Assembly: GCA_007131125.1 (NCBI GenBank)
Contig: SLRE01000182.1
Location: forward strand, 1 to 8,602
Reading direction: 5' to 3'
DNA: 8,602 bases
DNA from: Bacteroidales bacterium
Lineage (GTDB): Bacteria > Bacteroidota > Bacteroidia > Bacteroidales > UBA7960
The notes under the pieces were generated by a model, which was given only the letters and a program-made list of their open reading frames with translations, did no database searches and was not told the origin of the DNA. Shown here piece by piece: positions 6,257 to 8,602 of the stretch (within the stretch, counting starts at the first letter, position 1; the number at the start of each line of letters is the position of its first letter). The position numbers and the translations under genes are program-made.

Positions 6257-7348
6257 TTGATCAAAGAACTAAAAATTGGCGGGTTAACCATACCCGTTCC
6301 CGTAATTCAGGGTGGCATGGGGGTGGGTATTTCCATGTCGGGCCTGGCAACTGCTGTGGCCAATGAGGGCGGAGTAGGGGTAATCTCTGCCGCCGGCCTT
6401 GGGTTTGTACACCGCAATCCTGCCCTTGACTTCTTAGAAGCCAGCATAGAGGGCCTTAAAATTGAAATACAAAAGGCCAAAGAAAAGACCAAAGGAATTA
6501 TTGGTGTTAACGTGATGGTGGCTATGTCTAATTATGCTGATCTGGCACGCACGGCCATTTCAGAAAAAGCAGATATCCTTTTTGCCGGGGCAGGCCTGCC
6601 CTTTGAGCTGCCAAAATTTTTAAATCCCGGAAGCCAAACCAAACTGGTACCCATTGTTTCGTCAGGCAGGGCTGCAAAACTGATCTGCAACAAATGGAAA
6701 ACATTGCATGATTACCTTCCTGATGCTATGGTTGTGGAAGGGCCCAAAGCAGGGGGTCACCTGGGATTCAAAAACGAGCAGTTGCAGGATGCTCATTACT
6801 CCCTTGAAGAAATTGTTCCGGAGGTGGTAAGGGAGGTAAAGTATTTTGAGGATCTTTATCAGCAGGAAATCCCGGTGATTGCCGCAGGCGGTATTTATAC
6901 CGGGCAGGATATTTACAATATCATGCAGAAAGGGGCCAAAGGGGTTCAAATAGGGACAAGGTTCGTTACCACAGAGGAATGCGATGCTTCACTTAACTTT
7001 AAAATGGCCTATGTGAATGCTTCTGAAAAAGATATCGAAATCATCCAGAGCCCGGTTGGAATGCCGGGAAGAGCAGTAATGAACAGTTTCATAGAAAAGG
7101 TAAGAGATGGCTTCAAAAAGCCCATAAAATGTCCTTTCCATTGTATTAAAACCTGTGAAGTTTCCAGCAGCCCCTATTGTATTATTACCGCGCTATACAA
7201 TGCCTATAAAGGCAACATGAAAAGCGGCTATGCTTTTGCCGGCACCAATGCCTACCTAGCAACAAAAATTACAACCGTTAAGGAAATTTTCTCCGAGTTG
7301 GTCAATGACTTGCAGGCGGCCATAAATAGGTCAGAAAAAACGAATTAA
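6257..7348 (+). CDS. Nitronate monooxygenase-family FMN oxidoreductase (2-nitropropane dioxygenase/FabK-like)
   Basis: This 363-residue TIM-barrel flavoprotein belongs to the nitronate monooxygenase/2-nitropropane dioxygenase superfamily. Members either oxidise nitronates or, as in FabK, reduce enoyl-ACP with FMN. Visible motifs are IPVPVIQGGMGVG (12-24), NEGGVGVISAAG (36-47) and IGVNVMV (82-88). EGPKAGGHLG (161-170) carries H168, the expected catalytic histidine. AAGGIYTGQDI (209-219) and GVQIGTRFV (229-237) are the FMN-phosphate-binding blocks. The C-terminal part contains four clustered cysteines, C292-x3-C296-x3-C300-x7-C308, within KCPFHCIKTCEVSSSPYC. I recall this motif from a group of anaerobe homologues; it could bind a metal or an Fe-S cluster. 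The start is TTG, supported by the preceding Shine-Dalgarno sequence. It is monocistronic, with a strong terminator 15 bases after the stop. FabK is an alternative, but without fatty-acid genes nearby the general family name is safer. Confidence 0.88.
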   Translation: MIKELKIGGLTIPVPVIQGGMGVGISMSGLATAVANEGGVGVISAAGLGFVHRNPALDFLEASIEGLKIEIQKAKEKTKGIIGVNVMVAMSNYADLARTAISEKADILFAGAGLPFELPKFLNPGSQTKLVPIVSSGRAAKLICNKWKTLHDYLPDAMVVEGPKAGGHLGFKNEQLQDAHYSLEEIVPEVVREVKYFEDLYQQEIPVIAAGGIYTGQDIYNIMQKGAKGVQIGTRFVTTEECDASLNFKMAYVNASEKDIEIIQSPVGMPGRAVMNSFIEKVRDGFKKPIKCPFHCIKTCEVSSSPYCIITALYNAYKGNMKSGYAFAGTNAYLATKITTVKEIFSELVNDLQAAINRSEKTN

Positions 7349-7362
7349 AATAATAGTATAAC

Positions 7363-7404
7363 AAAAAAATGAGGACCCTCTAAAAAGAAGGTCCTCATTT
7401 TTTT
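7363..7404. terminator. Strong bidirectional intrinsic terminator between the convergent nitronate monooxygenase and DEAD-box helicase genes
   Basis: A perfect 15-bp stem pairs 7363-7377 with 7390-7404 across a 12-base loop. Its core is TGAGGACC/GGTCCTCA, flanked by seven A on the left and seven T on the right. This provides a U-run in either direction. It ends 15 bases from the helicase stop codon. Confidence 0.88.
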
Positions 7405-7419
7405 GTTTCAGGAGATTGG

Positions 7420-8602
7420 TTAGTTATAATTCCGTTTTCCTGAACCTGATTTTTTGAAGCGGTCGCGAAAATCACCGCCTGCGAAATCATAATTTTCTTC
7501 AGCTTCTATGCGAACCCCTTTGTATACGGTACGGTTTAATTCACCAATAATTTTTTGGGCGAGTTTACTGTCTACCTCAACCGATGAGGTTCGTTTGTTG
7601 ATGTCGATTTGGCCAATGGCAACATTGCGGGCGCCCGGTGCATTAACAAACATGCTGATGATCTCCCGCTTGGTAATGTTCTTGCCCTTTCCCACATTAA
7701 AAAGAACCCGGGCCATTTTGCCGTTTTTGGGCTTTTTGCGGTCATGGTTACCCCTTTCAATTTTCCCTGTCGGTTTTTGGATCGCATTGAGGTCGGGAGC
7801 ATTTTTGTAATAATCCAGGAAACGATTAAACTCCAGGGAAACAAATCTCTTGATGATCTCTTCTTTTGGCAAGTCCATAAGCATGGCATTTACTTGTTCC
7901 ATATAAGGATCTATCTGCCCGTGTTCTATGGCTGAGTTTTGCATGCGGTCTATCATACTGTATAACTGTCGCTCGCAGATCTCTTTTCCGCCGGGTATGG
8001 GCAGGTGACGGAATTTTTTCCGGATCATTTTTTCAATCCTTTGAATCTGTCCTTTTTCTTTGGTATGGATGATGGACACGGCCAGACCGGTTTTGCCTGC
8101 CCTTCCGGTACGGCCGGAGCGGTGGGTATAAATCTCACTGTCATCAGGGAGATTGTAATTGATCACGTGGGTAAGGTTATTCACATCCAGCCCCCGGGCC
8201 GCAACATCTGTTGCCACCAGCACATTGAGGTTGTTGTCGCGGAATTTCTGCATTACATTGTCGCGTTGCGACTGCGATAGGTCGCCGTGCAAAGCTTCGG
8301 CATTGTAGCCATCGCGCATCAGCCAGGCAGCTACATCCTTGGTTTCGCGACGGGTGCGGCAAAAAACAATTCCGTAAAGGTCAGGATGATAATCAACCAC
8401 ACGCTTCAGGGCATTGTACCGGTCTTTGGCATGGGTTACATGATAAACATGTGAAACATTATCAGCACTGGCATTTTTCTCCCCGGCGGTGATCTCCGTA
8501 GGTTGATGCATGTATTTTTTGGTGATGGATGCAATACCCGGGGCCATGGTGGCCGAAAAAAGCAAAGTGTTTTTCTCTTCGGGGGTTTGTGCCAGGATGG
8601 CA
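7420..8602 (-). CDS. DEAD-box ATP-dependent RNA helicase with C-terminal DbpA-type RNA-binding domain (DeaD/CsdA-like), C-terminal part, truncated by the window edge
   Basis: This enzyme unwinds or remodels RNA, typically in ribosome assembly, mRNA decay or cold adaptation. The minus strand is open from the right edge to TAA at 7422-7420, giving 393 visible residues; the N-terminal RecA domain with the Q, Walker A and DEAD motifs lies outside. Counting from the first full visible codon, motif III SAT is at 16-18. The second RecA domain shows GIVFCRTR (77-84), ATDVAARGLD (130-139) and motif VI HRSGRTGRAG (160-169). A linker is followed at about 296-368 by a DbpA RNA-binding domain (RRM-like): ARVLFNVGKGKNITKREI and later SSVEVDSKLAQKIIGELN. 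The tail is short, glycine- and basic-rich (FRDRFKKSGSGKRNYN). This domain order matches the DeaD/CsdA and DbpA group; which of these cannot be told without the N-terminus and full length. Confidence 0.95.
   Translation of the reverse strand, partial: AILAQTPEEKNTLLFSATMAPGIASITKKYMHQPTEITAGEKNASADNVSHVYHVTHAKDRYNALKRVVDYHPDLYGIVFCRTRRETKDVAAWLMRDGYNAEALHGDLSQSQRDNVMQKFRDNNLNVLVATDVAARGLDVNNLTHVINYNLPDDSEIYTHRSGRTGRAGKTGLAVSIIHTKEKGQIQRIEKMIRKKFRHLPIPGGKEICERQLYSMIDRMQNSAIEHGQIDPYMEQVNAMLMDLPKEEIIKRFVSLEFNRFLDYYKNAPDLNAIQKPTGKIERGNHDRKKPKNGKMARVLFNVGKGKNITKREIISMFVNAPGARNVAIGQIDINKRTSSVEVDSKLAQKIIGELNRTVYKGVRIEAEENYDFAGGDFRDRFKKSGSGKRNYN

Noticed and set aside
8563..8565. TTG as a possible start of the helicase
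   Set aside because: The frame continues upstream with helicase-like sequence (AQTPEEKNTLLFSAT), and motif III lies right at this point, so the gene runs past the window edge.

Overview
The window looks like chromosomal DNA from a member of the Bacteroidota, plausibly a Bacteroidales/Marinilabiliales-type lineage. This is inferred from moderate-to-low GC, mostly absent Shine-Dalgarno sequences in front of confident genes, AT-rich intergenic DNA, weak matches to the Bacteroidota -7 box (TAnnTTTG), and the style of the proteins. No phage, insertion sequence, CRISPR, tRNA or rRNA signal was seen.

Layout from left to right. (1) The N-terminal 333 codons of a minus-strand homodimeric pyruvate dehydrogenase E1 (AceE), running off the left edge. 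(2) A divergent spacer of almost 400 bp, then a plus-strand class I SAM-dependent methyltransferase with a probable terminator. (3) A plus-strand classical short-chain dehydrogenase/reductase (SDR). (4) A strong bidirectional terminator separating the SDR from three co-directional minus-strand genes: OsmC peroxidase, a SpoIIAA-like (STAS-fold) protein, and a 385-aa baeRF-type (bacterial archaeo-eukaryotic release-factor-like) protein. (5) A gene-poor stretch of about 780 bp. (6) A plus-strand nitronate monooxygenase-family flavoprotein with a TTG start and a rare good Shine-Dalgarno sequence. (7) A second strong bidirectional terminator. (8) The C-terminal 393 codons of a minus-strand DEAD-box RNA helicase with a DbpA-type RNA-binding domain, running off the right edge.

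Most of the content is housekeeping or stress metabolism: pyruvate oxidation, peroxide detoxification, RNA remodelling and flavin/NAD(P) redox enzymes. The genes do not form one pathway. The most suggestive group is baeRF, SpoIIAA-like and OsmC, which share an orientation and could form a stress or ribosome-rescue neighbourhood, although gaps of 131 and 139 bp argue for at least partly separate transcription. I found no convincing wholly new system. The leads worth a second look are the baeRF protein without a GGQ motif and its neighbours, the four-cysteine motif in the nitronate monooxygenase homologue, and the unexplained spacer at 5473-6256.
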